Source: Plectonema radiosum NIES-515
Lineage (GTDB): Bacteria > Cyanobacteriota > Cyanobacteriia > Cyanobacteriales > Nostocaceae
Length of the DNA stretch: 52,372 nt
Direction: 5' to 3'
Assembly (NCBI RefSeq): GCF_025753815.1
Contig: NZ_JAOWRF010000295.1
Location: 1 to 52,372, forward strand
The translations under genes were made by a program, and so were the position numbers. Below, in pieces: positions 16,583-26,464 of the stretch (the stretch's first letter is position 1; each line of letters starts with the position of its first letter). Below the pieces are notes generated by a model, which was given only the letters and a program-made list of their open reading frames with translations, searched no databases and was not told the origin of the DNA.

Positions 16583-18268
16583 TTACTTGACAATTCCTAA
16601 AACAGGTGCAGTTTCAGACTCGGCAATTTGCGGAAGCAAGAATTTAGTAGCATAAATCTGGGGATTTCCTTGGGAAATTGTAGTATACGATTGGCGAATT
16701 TGAGCATTTAACGCAACAGTCTTTACGTCGTACATTTGTGTTGCCAGCTTGGGGTAGAACCCGATGCCGATAATCAACACCAGAAAACAGGCAGCAATAA
16801 ACACCTCACGCGGTCTGGCATCCTCATAAACTGCCTCGCTAGGCAAAGCGCAGTCTGTACCAAAGCAAACCGCTCCTTCATCATCCTGATTCTCCGAGCC
16901 GGCATTGGTAACGTCGCATGTGAGAGCAGCACCAGAACCGTAAAATATTTGTCGCAGCATCGAGAGCAGATAAATCGGTGTGAGGATGACTCCCACCGCA
17001 GCTAAGAAGACCGTGACGGTGCAGAAAGTGGAGCTGTAGACATCGCTGGTGGTAACACCAACAAAGACTGCCAATTCGCTAACAAAGCCGCTCATACCGG
17101 GGAGAGCTAGAGATGCCATTGCCGCGATTGTAAACAGGGCAAACACTTTCGGCATTACCTGACCAACACCGCCCATTTTATCCATTATTAGGGTGTGGGT
17201 GCGATCGTAAGTCACCCCTGCTAAGAAGAACAACACCGAGGCAATTAAACCGTGGGAGATCATTTGCAACATCGCACCGCTAATTCCCAAGTCGGTGAAG
17301 GACGCAATACCCAGCAGTACAAATCCCATGTGGGAAACTGACGAATAAGCTAGGCGACGCTTCATATTAGACTGAGCAAGAGAGTTCAACCCACCATAAA
17401 TAATGTTGACAACACCTAGAATTGCCAGCATCGGGGCAAAATAAATGTGTGCATCGCCCAAAAGCTCCAGATTCAGGCGAATTAGTCCATATCCGCCCAT
17501 CTTCAAAAGCACACCTGCTAGAATCATTGACACGGGAGCAGAAGCTTCACCATGAGCATCAGGCAGCCAGGTGTGTAGGGGAAAAACAGCCAGCTTGACA
17601 CCAAATGCAATCAGCAATCCTGCGTATAGCGGTAATTCTAGTGCTAGTGGGTAATCCTTCATGGCAAGCTCGACTACATCGAAGGTCATATTGTCCCCGT
17701 AGACTGCCATTCCTAGCGCTGCAACCAAGATGAAAATAGAAGCAGCTGCGGTATATATTAAGAATTTTGTCGCTGCGTAGCGACGCTTTTGACCCCCCCA
17801 AATCGAGACGAGCAGGTAAACGGGAACCAGTTCGATTTCCCACATAATGAAAAATAGTAGCAAGTCTTGGGCGACGAATACCCCTATCTGTGCAGAATAC
17901 AGTACCAGCATCAAGAAATAGAAGAGCTTCGGCTTGACATTAACTTGCCAAGCTGCAAATATCGCTAGTGTCGTCACCAATCCAGCCAGAAGCACCAGGG
18001 GGACAGATAGTCCATCTACCGAAACTGCCCAGTTAAAATTTAACTGAGGCACCCAGGTATACTTCTCTGCGAGTTGAAAAGTAGCGCTGCTGGGGTCGTA
18101 ATGCTTCCAAAAAGCGTAGCACATCAAAGCAAAGTCGGCGATCGCCACACCTAAAGCATAAAACCGCACAAGTTTGCCGTCTTTATCAGGTAGTACGGGG
18201 ATTATAAAGGAAGCAACGAGTGGCAGCAGGACAATCGCAGTTAGCCAGGGAAATCGATCCGCTATCAT
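16583..18268 (-). CDS. ndhD: NAD(P)H-quinone oxidoreductase subunit 4 (NdhD)
   Basis: NdhD is a proton-pumping membrane subunit of cyanobacterial NDH-1 in the thylakoid, used in respiration and cyclic electron flow. The protein of about 561 residues has about 14 hydrophobic segments and the family signatures [36 protein letters not shown] and [15 protein letters not shown]. The conserved Glu of MWE and Lys of VKLAVF are present. Several ndhD paralogues exist in cyanobacteria, and I cannot say which NDH-1 form this one joins. I chose ATG 18268 (MIADRFPWL); a TTG at 18280 is the alternative. Confidence 0.95.
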   Translation of the reverse strand: MIADRFPWLTAIVLLPLVASFIIPVLPDKDGKLVRFYALGVAIADFALMCYAFWKHYDPSSATFQLAEKYTWVPQLNFNWAVSVDGLSVPLVLLAGLVTTLAIFAAWQVNVKPKLFYFLMLVLYSAQIGVFVAQDLLLFFIMWEIELVPVYLLVSIWGGQKRRYAATKFLIYTAAASIFILVAALGMAVYGDNMTFDVVELAMKDYPLALELPLYAGLLIAFGVKLAVFPLHTWLPDAHGEASAPVSMILAGVLLKMGGYGLIRLNLELLGDAHIYFAPMLAILGVVNIIYGGLNSLAQSNMKRRLAYSSVSHMGFVLLGIASFTDLGISGAMLQMISHGLIASVLFFLAGVTYDRTHTLIMDKMGGVGQVMPKVFALFTIAAMASLALPGMSGFVSELAVFVGVTTSDVYSSTFCTVTVFLAAVGVILTPIYLLSMLRQIFYGSGAALTCDVTNAGSENQDDEGAVCFGTDCALPSEAVYEDARPREVFIAACFLVLIIGIGFYPKLATQMYDVKTVALNAQIRQSYTTISQGNPQIYATKFLLPQIAESETAPVLGIVK

Positions 18269-18484
18269 GGCAGTGAGCAAAAATACTTATATTGTTAATA
18301 AAAATATCTTAGGTGATTTTGTAACGATTTATAAATCAGTATTTATCGCAGATAGCCATCTAGTCGAGTCTATAGTGCAGAGATGAATGAAAAAGTTGTG
18401 GTGCGATCGCTCTTCAGCAAAAGAAAGGAAATTAAGCGATCGCACTATCATTTCGGCATAGTTTGGGCTGAACAAAGCAACTAC

Positions 18485-18673
18485 TTACCAAGTTACCGTT
18501 TGTAAATTTTCAATCTCAAGAAAATGAGCATCGCGTGTAACTAACATCAAGTTGTATTGTAATGCGATCGCTGCAATCCAAATATCGTTTTCTGGTAACG
18601 GATGTCCTTTAATACGTAATAGGTATTTTTTCAGCGGTAAGGGAGTAGTATCGCTTTGGTGATAACGTGGAAA
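18485..18673 (-). pseudogene. VapC-like PIN-domain toxin remnant
   Basis: The minus-strand frame ending at TAA 18485 reads PLPENDIWIAAIALQYNLML, then VTRDAHF, then LQTVTW. This is the C-terminal half of a PIN-domain ribonuclease toxin with its conserved acidic residues. A stop at 18674-18676 closes the frame upstream and no start or N-terminal catalytic Asp is found, so the gene is broken. No VapB antitoxin was seen nearby. Confidence 0.7.
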
Positions 18674-18819
18674 TTATGCTTTCAATGCGATCGCCATTCA
18701 TCAAGTTGCACTTCATTGGGCAAAAGCCAGAGATGCTTATGCCATAACGATTTGAGATGTCAAATCGTGAGAATTTGGCTCAAACAACACAAAAGGCTTT
18801 TTTGGTATTAGCGGACAAC

Positions 18820-19359
18820 TCACAATTCAACAATAAAACTGTCTCGTCGATGAAAATCCGCTTCTTCACCACAATGAGTTAATGCCCAATAGCTAAGATT
18901 GCCATCATTCGATTTAATAACACTAGTAATTCCAACTTCTAAAGATTGCTGCACCAAGATAAACTGATTTAAATCAACTTCTAAGTCAACCAACAAAGCG
19001 TTTGATTTTTGCTGAACGCTAAACGGTAAGGATGTAACAGCCATTTCCTCTTCTAACCCTTGCCGATAATCCTCTAAGCGAAAGACATTCCAATGTCCGG
19101 CAGGAGAAAGATTAAACTCCCAATAATCAGGAGAATTCTTAATTCCAACAAATAACTCGAAACATGTTTCTTCCCAAAGATCGTATTTGCGCTTTCTTAA
19201 GTCTGCTGATTCAGGAATCTGGACTTTTGTCAAATTGCCAAGCAGTGCATAACAAATAGTTAATTTATTGCCGTTTCGAGCGATACTGCCTGTAATCTTG
19301 AAATCAGACACTGAGCTTGTCAAATTAAATGGCTGCAAATCAAAATTTTGCTCGTTCAT
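18820..19359 (-). CDS. DOMON-like domain protein
   Basis: The 179-aa, beta-rich protein resembles the DOMON-like family of bacterial proteins (ITGSIARNGNKLTICYALLG, DLWEETCFELFVG, YWEFNLSPAGHWNVFRL, SYWALTHCG). DOMON folds often bind haem or sugars; the role here is unknown and no signal peptide is visible. Its ATG overlaps the stop of the upstream kinase-like gene by 4 nt (ATGA type), so the two are translationally coupled. Confidence 0.8.
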   Translation of the reverse strand: MNEQNFDLQPFNLTSSVSDFKITGSIARNGNKLTICYALLGNLTKVQIPESADLRKRKYDLWEETCFELFVGIKNSPDYWEFNLSPAGHWNVFRLEDYRQGLEEEMAVTSLPFSVQQKSNALLVDLEVDLNQFILVQQSLEVGITSVIKSNDGNLSYWALTHCGEEADFHRRDSFIVEL

Positions 19360-20486
19360 CGCATTTCCTCAATGATAGTGCGGATAGCAGTTTCCTGAGA
19401 TTCGATACTTTCGGTGAGCTTAAATTGTACAAGTGCCCTAGCAAGATTATGTTCTGGGTATTTAGTTTTAAAGTAGACATTACCCGCTAAATAATCAGTG
19501 AAAAATCGCAATCCCAACTCAAAGGCAATCAAGCGGATTGCATCGTACATATATTCATAGTCGCTAAGATTGAGGAAATCTCTTGCCACGGAGAGATAAC
19601 CTTGCAAAACAGATTGACAAATATCGGTGTCAAAGCGCACCATCTGCCACTGGTCTGTTTCTTCTCCCAAAGGATTGCAGCTTGAGCGCAGACAATCACC
19701 GATATCATAATGAACCAAACCAGGTTTAACGGTGTCCAGGTCAATAATACTGATGCCGTGCCCGGTTGTAGTGTCTATCATGACATTATTTATCTTCGGA
19801 TCGCCGTGAATTGAGCGTAAACGCAGATGTCCTTGTGCTTGGGCATTTTCTAAAACGTTTGCCCAAGAAGAGCGATCGCTTACAAATTGCAAGCAATACT
19901 TGACTTTTGCAGATTGACTCACGCTACTTTGTAAAGACGCCAAATACGAAGTCTCTACATATTGTTGAAGGTAACGCGGTGTAATGTGGAACCCTGGAAG
20001 AGTGTCAGCGAGTTTTTCCGTAGGCAAATCGCTGATCAGGTTATGGAACATACCCAGCGCATAACCGACTTCACGAGCGTGATTGCTATCTTGAATTGTG
20101 TCAAAAGACTCGGCAGCGTCAATAAAGCTGATTGCCCGCCAGAATGACCCTTCAGCATCAATAAAGTGATTTTGGGCATTTTGTGTCATAAGTACACGGG
20201 GAACCTCCCAGCGGCGATTTGGGGAGGTTTCTTGGAGGCGATCGGCAAAGCTTAAAGCCTTCAGCTTATCGTGCACATGAATAGTAAAGATACTCATGTT
20301 CTGCATCACGAGTTTCGGTTGACGAAACACCTGCGTGTTGATGCGTTGCAGGATAAAATGCTTTTCTTCTAGAAAATCCAGAGTTACAAGGAAAGTATTA
20401 TTAATATTCCCATGCCCAAATTCCTGGATGTTGACGATCTTACCTTGTTGCTTAAATCGGTCTGCAATGTCAATCAGATTATTCAA
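19356..20486 (-). CDS. Aminoglycoside-phosphotransferase-fold small-molecule kinase
   Basis: The 376-aa protein has the APH/choline-kinase fold: a glycine-rich N-lobe (EFGHGNINNTFLV), a lysine-free strand FILQRIN, the catalytic loop IHGDPKINNVM and the metal-binding IIDLDTV. It resembles proteins annotated as phosphotransferase or mucin-desulfatase-like hexosamine kinases. The substrate is unknown. It overlaps def by 8 nt upstream and the DOMON-like gene by 4 nt downstream, so def-kinase-DOMON is a tight operon. Confidence 0.85.
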   Translation of the reverse strand: MNNLIDIADRFKQQGKIVNIQEFGHGNINNTFLVTLDFLEEKHFILQRINTQVFRQPKLVMQNMSIFTIHVHDKLKALSFADRLQETSPNRRWEVPRVLMTQNAQNHFIDAEGSFWRAISFIDAAESFDTIQDSNHAREVGYALGMFHNLISDLPTEKLADTLPGFHITPRYLQQYVETSYLASLQSSVSQSAKVKYCLQFVSDRSSWANVLENAQAQGHLRLRSIHGDPKINNVMIDTTTGHGISIIDLDTVKPGLVHYDIGDCLRSSCNPLGEETDQWQMVRFDTDICQSVLQGYLSVARDFLNLSDYEYMYDAIRLIAFELGLRFFTDYLAGNVYFKTKYPEHNLARALVQFKLTESIESQETAIRTIIEEMR

Positions 20487-21012
20487 AGTTTTCCCTTTGA
20501 AATTGATATTCCTGTTCAGTCATTATATCTAAAGTATTTTCTACCCTATCTAAAAAAACAATTCCCTCAAAGTGGTCGGACTCATGTTGAAAAATTCGCG
20601 CTACAAAATCAGTAAACTCTTGTTTTTGTAACTTACCATTGCGGTCAGTATATTCTACTTCTATTGCTTGATATCTAGGAACTAATCCTCTAATTCCGGG
20701 AATACTTAAACAACCTTCCCAACCTTTAATAATTTCATTTGAATGTGCCGTTATTTTCGGATTTATCATCGCTGTTGGTTGCATCTCCGGGGCGTTAGGA
20801 TATCGAGGATTGGGACGCGAAGCAACGATAAATAAACGCTTTTGTTCTGCAATTTGAGGTGCAGCAATTCCCACCCCGTTACTATCAGCAACTGTTGCCA
20901 ATAAATCTTCAATGAGTTTTTGGATATGCTCGTCTTGAATATTTTCAATTTCCTGAGCTTGGGAGCGCAATATGGGATTGCCTAATTGAATAATTTTTCG
21001 GATTTCAGCCAT
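20479..21012 (-). CDS. def: Peptide deformylase
   Basis: This enzyme removes the formyl group from the N-terminal methionine of nascent proteins. The 177-aa protein has motif 1 GVGIAAPQ (46-53), motif 2 EGCLS with the metal ligand C101, and motif 3 HESDH with H143, E144 and H147. The residue after the HEXDH motif is Phe where Leu is usual. It starts at ATG 21012, with AAGGAG about 8 nt upstream. It heads the operon with the kinase-like and DOMON-like genes. Confidence 0.95.
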   Translation of the reverse strand: MAEIRKIIQLGNPILRSQAQEIENIQDEHIQKLIEDLLATVADSNGVGIAAPQIAEQKRLFIVASRPNPRYPNAPEMQPTAMINPKITAHSNEIIKGWEGCLSIPGIRGLVPRYQAIEVEYTDRNGKLQKQEFTDFVARIFQHESDHFEGIVFLDRVENTLDIMTEQEYQFQRENFE

Positions 21013-21506
21013 AATATAACTCCTTTTTTTAGGTAGTAGGGCTTCAGCCCTTCAAATTGAATACTTGAGCGGTAAACCGCTTACTACGGTTCAGGTACAG
21101 TATTTTAGGTTTACTTAATAGCTAATAGCTAAGACAATTTATGTATGAAGATGTATCTAATTTAGCCCACGTAGGTAAGCTCTTATTTGTATGAGAGATA
21201 ATTTTTTTAACTGGCTGTATGATTACGTATTTTCATAAAAAATATCAAAATATTTTGATAATATCATATTTCTCATAATTAAACTTGAATATAATAATTT
21301 TTTCTCAAGCTGCATCTATCTTAACCCTGCAAGTACAGCTATATATATCGGGACTGTACAAACCTTTGGTATAGCTTATATAATAAAACTGTAACGTTTT
21401 TGACAAAATCATAACTATTTCTGTCGTGAGATAGAAATAAGAAAAGTGTTAAGAAATGTAAATAGCGTTAATATTAGTAAGCAAGTTAGAAATATGCCTC
21501 TGATTT
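21013..21506. other. Intergenic region between divergent def and DUF2605 genes
   Basis: A TTCA-loop hairpin (AGGGC-TTCA-GCCCT, 21038-21051) lies in a GTAGTA...TACTAC-type repeat. The rest, about 21110-21480, is strongly AT-rich and should hold both promoters. I could not define a convincing promoter box, and I see no gene. Confidence 0.5.
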
Positions 21507-21824
21507 ATGCGAGACTCGAACTTACCAGAGCCAGAGTTGCTGAAGACGGTTTTGCAGCCGTTGTTGGAAGATTTTCAGTATTGGTTTGCGCGATCGCGTG
21601 AATTACTGGAGACAGAGCAACTCTCATTTATGAGTCACCAGGAGCAATCCGATCTACTGTTGCGAGTCAAGCAGGCTCAAGACAAAGTGAACACAACGAA
21701 AATGCTGTTTGCTGCAACTGACGGGCAAGTCGGCATTGAGATGGAAACTTTAATGCCTTGGCATAAATTAGTCACAGAATGTTGGCAAGTGGCAATGCGC
21801 TTTCGTCAACATCGAGAAGTTTAA
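21507..21824 (+). CDS. DUF2605 domain protein
   Basis: The 105-aa protein matches the cyanobacterial DUF2605 family (LLKTVLQPLLEDFQYWF, FMSHQEQSDLLLRV, MPWHKLVTECWQVAMRFR). It is helical and predicted cytoplasmic; the function is unknown. The DUF2973 gene follows about 300 bp downstream on the same strand. I recall this pairing from other cyanobacteria, but that is from memory. Confidence 0.88.
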   Translation: MRDSNLPEPELLKTVLQPLLEDFQYWFARSRELLETEQLSFMSHQEQSDLLLRVKQAQDKVNTTKMLFAATDGQVGIEMETLMPWHKLVTECWQVAMRFRQHREV

Positions 21825-22130
21825 TGTTTTTAACTTCAGAATTTTGCTAAACTTCTTGGCAATAGCAAAACGGTATATAAGTCGAAGAGATACTACAAAA
21901 TCGTTCAAATCCTTTGAATTAAGAAAATATTGTATTCTATGCCACGTTACATCGACTAAGACTTAAAAAATTGTCTCACATCGACATAGGCGCACTTTTT
22001 GTGTGTTGAATATTCGCTTTAGCCCGGAGTAACGGTATCGGCAAAACCAAGCAATACAGTCAGGATGGGGAAACCCCACCCAAAACGACAAGATAAAATT
22101 TTAAAACCGCAGCACCTGGAGGAAAAACCG

Positions 22131-22448
22131 ATGTTACACTTACTTTACATTCTTGCTTTTACCATCCTTGCTTTTATAGCCGTTGGCAACTTAATTCGCA
22201 ACTTGATGATGTTCAGTTTTGACGCAGACCGAACTTATTCCAGGTCATCAATTCAGCACGGAAACTCGGCGTATATGTCATCAAGAAAACAATTTATACC
22301 ACATCCAGAGTTATTAGATAGTTCTGGAAATTTAATTAAAGAACCTTTATTGGTAATGCGTTCAGTCAACGTTGAAGATGCTCGTCAGCAATTAGATGCT
22401 CTTTATGAAGCTTCCCCAGGACAAAAAAGTGAGAAGGAGGAAGGCTAA
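22131..22448 (+). CDS. DUF2973 domain protein, small membrane protein
   Basis: The protein of about 105 residues starts MLHLLYILAFTILAFIAVGNL, one membrane span, followed by a soluble tail with HPELLDSSGNLIKEPLLVMR. This matches the cyanobacterial DUF2973 family of unknown function. I chose ATG 22131 because GGAGG (22118-22122) lies 8 nt upstream and the family begins here; the frame is open further upstream. Confidence 0.88.
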   Translation: MLHLLYILAFTILAFIAVGNLIRNLMMFSFDADRTYSRSSIQHGNSAYMSSRKQFIPHPELLDSSGNLIKEPLLVMRSVNVEDARQQLDALYEASPGQKSEKEEG

Positions 22449-22512
22449 ATAGTTAGGAGTTAAGAGTGATGAGTTATGAGTTAGGAGTTAAGATTTAAAA
22501 CTCCTGTACTCC

Positions 22513-22542
22513 TGTAGAGACGCGAAATTTCGCGTCTCTACA
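22513..22542. terminator. 30-bp perfect palindrome between convergent genes
   Basis: TGTAGAGACGCGAAA is followed by its exact reverse complement. It is nested between copies of ACTCCTGTACTCC and lies between the convergent DUF2973 and debranching-enzyme genes, so it could stop transcription from both sides. The same 30-mer recurs at 27393 and 38664. Confidence 0.65.
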
Positions 22543-22563
22543 ACTCCTGTACTCCTAACTAAA

Positions 22564-24846
22564 TTACGCTTCAATAACTACACGGAGATTACCGCGTTTT
22601 TTGGCAACGCGACAAGCAGTGGTGTTACCAGAGCGTTCAAATTCTAAATCGAGAACGGTACCACCAACGCGCAAATTCTGGAATGACAAACGATTAATCG
22701 ACTCTGGCAAAGCGGGGTCAATTATTCGCAAGCAGTTATTTTGAGCATCAGGCACCAAATTTACCATCATTTGCAGTAATTGAAAGATACTGCCAGTAGC
22801 CCAAGCTTGAGGAGTACAAGCGACAGGATATAGCACGGGGGAGTTATCACCGTTACGTTCATAGCCGCATAAAAGTTCTGGGGGACGGTGGTAGGGCTGC
22901 TGGCTAGTCATATCGATCAAGCCTTGGTACAATTCTAAAGCTTGATCGATTAAACCGAGCGATCGCAAACCCATTGCAATGAGCGCGTTGTCGTGGGGCC
23001 AAACTGAGCCAATATGATAGCCCATCGGATTGTAAGCTGGTGACAAACTACTGAGGGTGCGAATGCCCCAACCATTAAACATATCCGGTGCCCGCAACCG
23101 CTCTGCCACACTGTAAGCTTTTTCTGGGGTGAAAATTCCTAAAAGCAGACAATGACCGGGATTTGACGTGATGCTATCTACATGCTTACCGTCTCCATCC
23201 AAAGCAAGAGCGCAGAAATCCTCGTCTTCCATCCAGAAATCTCGATTGAAACGAACCTTCAGGCTTCTTGCTTCTTCTTGCCAGCGATCTGCTAAATCAA
23301 GCCGCTTTTTCGTCCTCGCAATTTCTGCCAGACGCATTTTCGCAGCGTACACATAAGCTTGCACTTCACAAAGGGCAATTGGTCCGCTTGCTAATTCTCC
23401 CTTGCGGTCTACAATACAATCACCAGAATCTTTCCAGCCTTGGTTAGCAAGACCGCGTTTAGATTTGCAATAGTAGCTTAAGTAGCTAGTTTGTTTCATA
23501 TTGCGATCGATCCACTCCATTGCTGCCAGAGCATGTGACCAAAGTTGCTCTAGAGTTTCTTGATCGTGAGTCCAAATGTAGTATTCAGCATACAGCATCA
23601 GCCACAGAGGAGTAGCATCAACGGTACCGTAGTAGGGTGTGTGGGGAATTTCTTGACAACGCGCCATTTCTCCCAATCGCAACTCGTGTAAAATCTTACC
23701 CGGTTCCTCTTCACGCCAATCATCTTCATTTTTACCTTGGTATGCGGCTAAAAGAAAAAGAGTTTCTTTGGCGATTTGCGGATTTAACATTAAGCTTTGG
23801 TAAGCTGTAATCAGCGAATCCCGCCCAAATAGTGAAGAAAACCACGGCACACCAGCAGAAACAATTTTATGCTTGCCAAAAGACTGCCGCAACAAATACA
23901 TATCTTGTTCCGCTCGCTCGATGACTCGATTAAACAAGCTTTTATCTGAGCGAATTCGGGTAATTTGTTGTCCCCAGTGCTGTTCTTCCATCACCTCAGC
24001 GGCTTTTGCTTGTCCGAGGGTGGCAGGGGCACTAACAGTAGAGCTAGATTTGTTGTTTGTTAACATATTCACCCGATAACCCAGTTTTTGGGTTTCGTGG
24101 GAAGCCAATTCCATCCGCCAAACCGCTGTGTAACCTTTGAAAGAATCGGGGATTCGATGTTGGAATTGAATGCGCGATTCCATGATTAAGCCATCTAGAC
24201 CTTGGTAGGCTAGTGTCAACATTTCTCGTGTCGCTGTTGTCTGTATCGCCGAAACGCCACCATCACAATTGAGTATTGCTTCCTCAATTGTTGGGTCTAG
24301 TAGGCGCAAAAGTTTACCGCGTTTCTGTCTGTCATAGCCCCGCACTTCAAATAAATCGACAAAATCCGCATCAAAGCTGATAGTTAGTTCAAAGGTAACG
24401 GTAGTTGTGCTATAATTAGATACTTCTATTTCTTCAAATAGTGCGCCGTTAAGGACAAGTTCGCGGCGAATCCCTACGCTGTCGGCATTTAGGCGATCGT
24501 CGATTCTGGGATTAGTACACAAAACTGAAAGTGAAAATCCCTTGTCGGCAGTACTGCTGAGGAGAACAGGCGATCGCCCTTCAATCTGCAACTCCAAACG
24601 ACTGAGAAATCTGGTATCAGAGCAAAACAGTCCCATACTGGGGTTGCTGTCGTTGAGTGAACAACCAGATATATTGCCGATAGTGTCTGTCACAAAAAAT
24701 AAATCATCATCTTTAACAGTAAGTGTCGGCTGTGGTCTTTCTGTCACCACACAAGCCCACTCTGGGATAGGTATTTGTTCGGCATGTACAAAAGTTTTTC
24801 CGTCTAGCGAAATTTTATCTGTGAAGGTCAACTTATCCGGTGTCAT
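22564..24846 (-). CDS. Amylo-alpha-1,6-glucosidase / glycogen-debranching-type enzyme
   Basis: The 760-aa protein has the N-terminal beta domain of bacterial and archaeal-type debranching enzymes (GNISGCSLNDSNPSMGLFCSDTRFLSR) and a C-terminal six-hairpin (alpha/alpha)6 glycosidase domain (VPWFSSLFGRDSLITAYQS, WKDSGDCIVDR, MGYHIGSVWPHDNALIAMG). The acidic residues of GRDS and KDSGD are in the usual active-site motifs. It likely trims alpha-1,6 branches of glycogen or related glucans in the cytoplasm. It is monocistronic as far as visible. Enzyme specificity is inferred. Confidence 0.9.
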   Translation of the reverse strand: MTPDKLTFTDKISLDGKTFVHAEQIPIPEWACVVTERPQPTLTVKDDDLFFVTDTIGNISGCSLNDSNPSMGLFCSDTRFLSRLELQIEGRSPVLLSSTADKGFSLSVLCTNPRIDDRLNADSVGIRRELVLNGALFEEIEVSNYSTTTVTFELTISFDADFVDLFEVRGYDRQKRGKLLRLLDPTIEEAILNCDGGVSAIQTTATREMLTLAYQGLDGLIMESRIQFQHRIPDSFKGYTAVWRMELASHETQKLGYRVNMLTNNKSSSTVSAPATLGQAKAAEVMEEQHWGQQITRIRSDKSLFNRVIERAEQDMYLLRQSFGKHKIVSAGVPWFSSLFGRDSLITAYQSLMLNPQIAKETLFLLAAYQGKNEDDWREEEPGKILHELRLGEMARCQEIPHTPYYGTVDATPLWLMLYAEYYIWTHDQETLEQLWSHALAAMEWIDRNMKQTSYLSYYCKSKRGLANQGWKDSGDCIVDRKGELASGPIALCEVQAYVYAAKMRLAEIARTKKRLDLADRWQEEARSLKVRFNRDFWMEDEDFCALALDGDGKHVDSITSNPGHCLLLGIFTPEKAYSVAERLRAPDMFNGWGIRTLSSLSPAYNPMGYHIGSVWPHDNALIAMGLRSLGLIDQALELYQGLIDMTSQQPYHRPPELLCGYERNGDNSPVLYPVACTPQAWATGSIFQLLQMMVNLVPDAQNNCLRIIDPALPESINRLSFQNLRVGGTVLDLEFERSGNTTACRVAKKRGNLRVVIEA

Positions 24847-25615
24847 TAGCCAAATTTCCGTTTACAGGTTTATGTTCAGGTGGTTCTAGCAGCGTCTACG
24901 AAAAAGACGCTTTCAAAATCTATTTGAGCCATTGAGCAAAAATAATACTCACATACAGGCGACAAAAGGACATCCACAAAAGCTATATAATTAAATCTTT
25001 ATAATTGTATATTTTTTTGAATTTTTGTAAATGCAAATTTCAAGGGAAAAATTAGGAACTTTTACTTAATTTATTTACAGCTGAAACTGAGAAAGCGTAA
25101 GGGACAGAGACTATTTAGCCAAATTGAAAATTAACAGCTTTTGCTCTTAGTTTGGCAATCCGGATTGTATGAAGCTTTCTTTATATTCATTGATTTTATA
25201 ACAAAAAAATCCGAATATTGTCTGCTTTGTGGCAAAAAATCCGATTATTGATTTATTTCTGGATTGGGAATTTGCGATCGCGCAAGTTATAGAGTGCGAT
25301 CTTGGTCGCTTACCCTAGGTATCGCTCTTTGAAATTGTAAACAATAATTTATTACCCGACGACTAAAGTCGCGGCTATACAAACAAAGTCCACCTGCGTG
25401 GACTTAACTTCATAAGTCCGCATGACAAAAACTTATAAACAGGAATGAGCGCAAAAACTCTCTGCAACTCTTATTCCTTCTCCTTCACCAGATGCCAAAT
25501 TAAGAAGGTGTCCTTCGTGTCTTTGTGGTTCGTTTTCTGGTCTTTGTGCGTAAGTCCTAATATGGTATTTGCTTTTCTGGAGTGCGTTCTTACTTGCGTT
25601 GGCAAAGCCATCGCT
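24847..25615. other. AT-rich intergenic region, no gene seen
   Basis: About 770 bp hold AT-rich DNA, scattered HIP1-like GCGATCGC sites (25275-25320) and a repeat at about 25358-25410 (CGACGACTAAAGTCGCGGCT followed by CAAAGTCCACCTGCGTGGAC). A close relative of that repeat is at 30018-30065. A short open frame around 25445-25633 on the plus strand has no family match. Confidence 0.5.
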
Positions 25616-26281
25616 TTATCTGTTAGAAGCTAATTTATCCGCAATGCGAGTAGTTTCTGGTAGTCGGTATTTTGGCGTGCAGCGCAATACGTAGTCAATA
25701 GCCGTCGCTAGACTGATACGATGACCACTGGAAATATATAGTGGTTTTACTTTGGTACGCGATCGCAAAACGGCACCAATGGTTTCACCCTGATGTATAA
25801 GTGCTTGCCAACTGCCTTTGGTATCTGGTAATATTCCATGCTTACCAACCAGCAAGGATTTTGCTACACCAATCGTCGGTATATCCACAAGTACACCCAA
25901 ATGACAAGCTATGCCAAATCTGCGAGGATGGGCGATTCCTTGACCATCGCAGAGAATAATATCTGGTATTGTAGTAATCTTTTCTAAAGCGTCGAGTACA
26001 GCGGGAATTTCGCGAAATGAGAGGAAACCAGGAATGTAAGGAAATGTTGTGGGACGATAGGCTAAACTCGTCTCGACAAGAAGCAAATCGGGAAAACTGA
26101 GTACTGCTACTGCTGCACGACTAATCGTCCCGTCTGCTTCAAAACCCATGTCTACCCCAGCAACATACTCAACTGGTTCTTTAAATTTATCTTCGGTAAT
26201 TACCTCAGCTTGGAGTTGTTCTTGAATAGCGATCGCTTCATCTAGTGTTAATTCCCAACCATGACGTTGATAAATTTTCAT
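25616..26281 (-). CDS. nfi: Endonuclease V
   Basis: Endonuclease V nicks DNA near deoxyinosine (and can cut inosine RNA) in nucleic acid repair. The 221-aa protein has the catalytic residues D44 (VAGVDMGF), E91 (PGFLSFREIP) and D112 (LCDGQGIAHPRRFG), plus the PYIPGFLSF strand-separating wedge. The length is normal. It starts at ATG 26281 (MKIYQRHGW). It stands alone between repeat-rich gaps. Confidence 0.95.
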   Translation of the reverse strand: MKIYQRHGWELTLDEAIAIQEQLQAEVITEDKFKEPVEYVAGVDMGFEADGTISRAAVAVLSFPDLLLVETSLAYRPTTFPYIPGFLSFREIPAVLDALEKITTIPDIILCDGQGIAHPRRFGIACHLGVLVDIPTIGVAKSLLVGKHGILPDTKGSWQALIHQGETIGAVLRSRTKVKPLYISSGHRISLATAIDYVLRCTPKYRLPETTRIADKLASNR

Positions 26282-26464
26282 GTTTAAATAAGTTTGAGTT
26301 GAAAGTTTTTTCCGAAATCGTTACCTATAAGAGTGTTTTTACTGATGTTCACTCTAGCTCGTAGCGAGCGGTTTACCGCTCATGGCAAAGCTTTCAAGGC
26401 ATAGAGTTAAGTCCGTCTTTATTTACACTCCAGTACTTGTATCACTCAATTTAGCAGAGAAAAT

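Noticed and set aside
18674-18780. Gene fragment AIHQVALHWAKARDAYAI on the plus strand
   Set aside because: It is a short frame ending in TGA beside the VapC remnant; it may be a second decayed gene, but no family was recognised.
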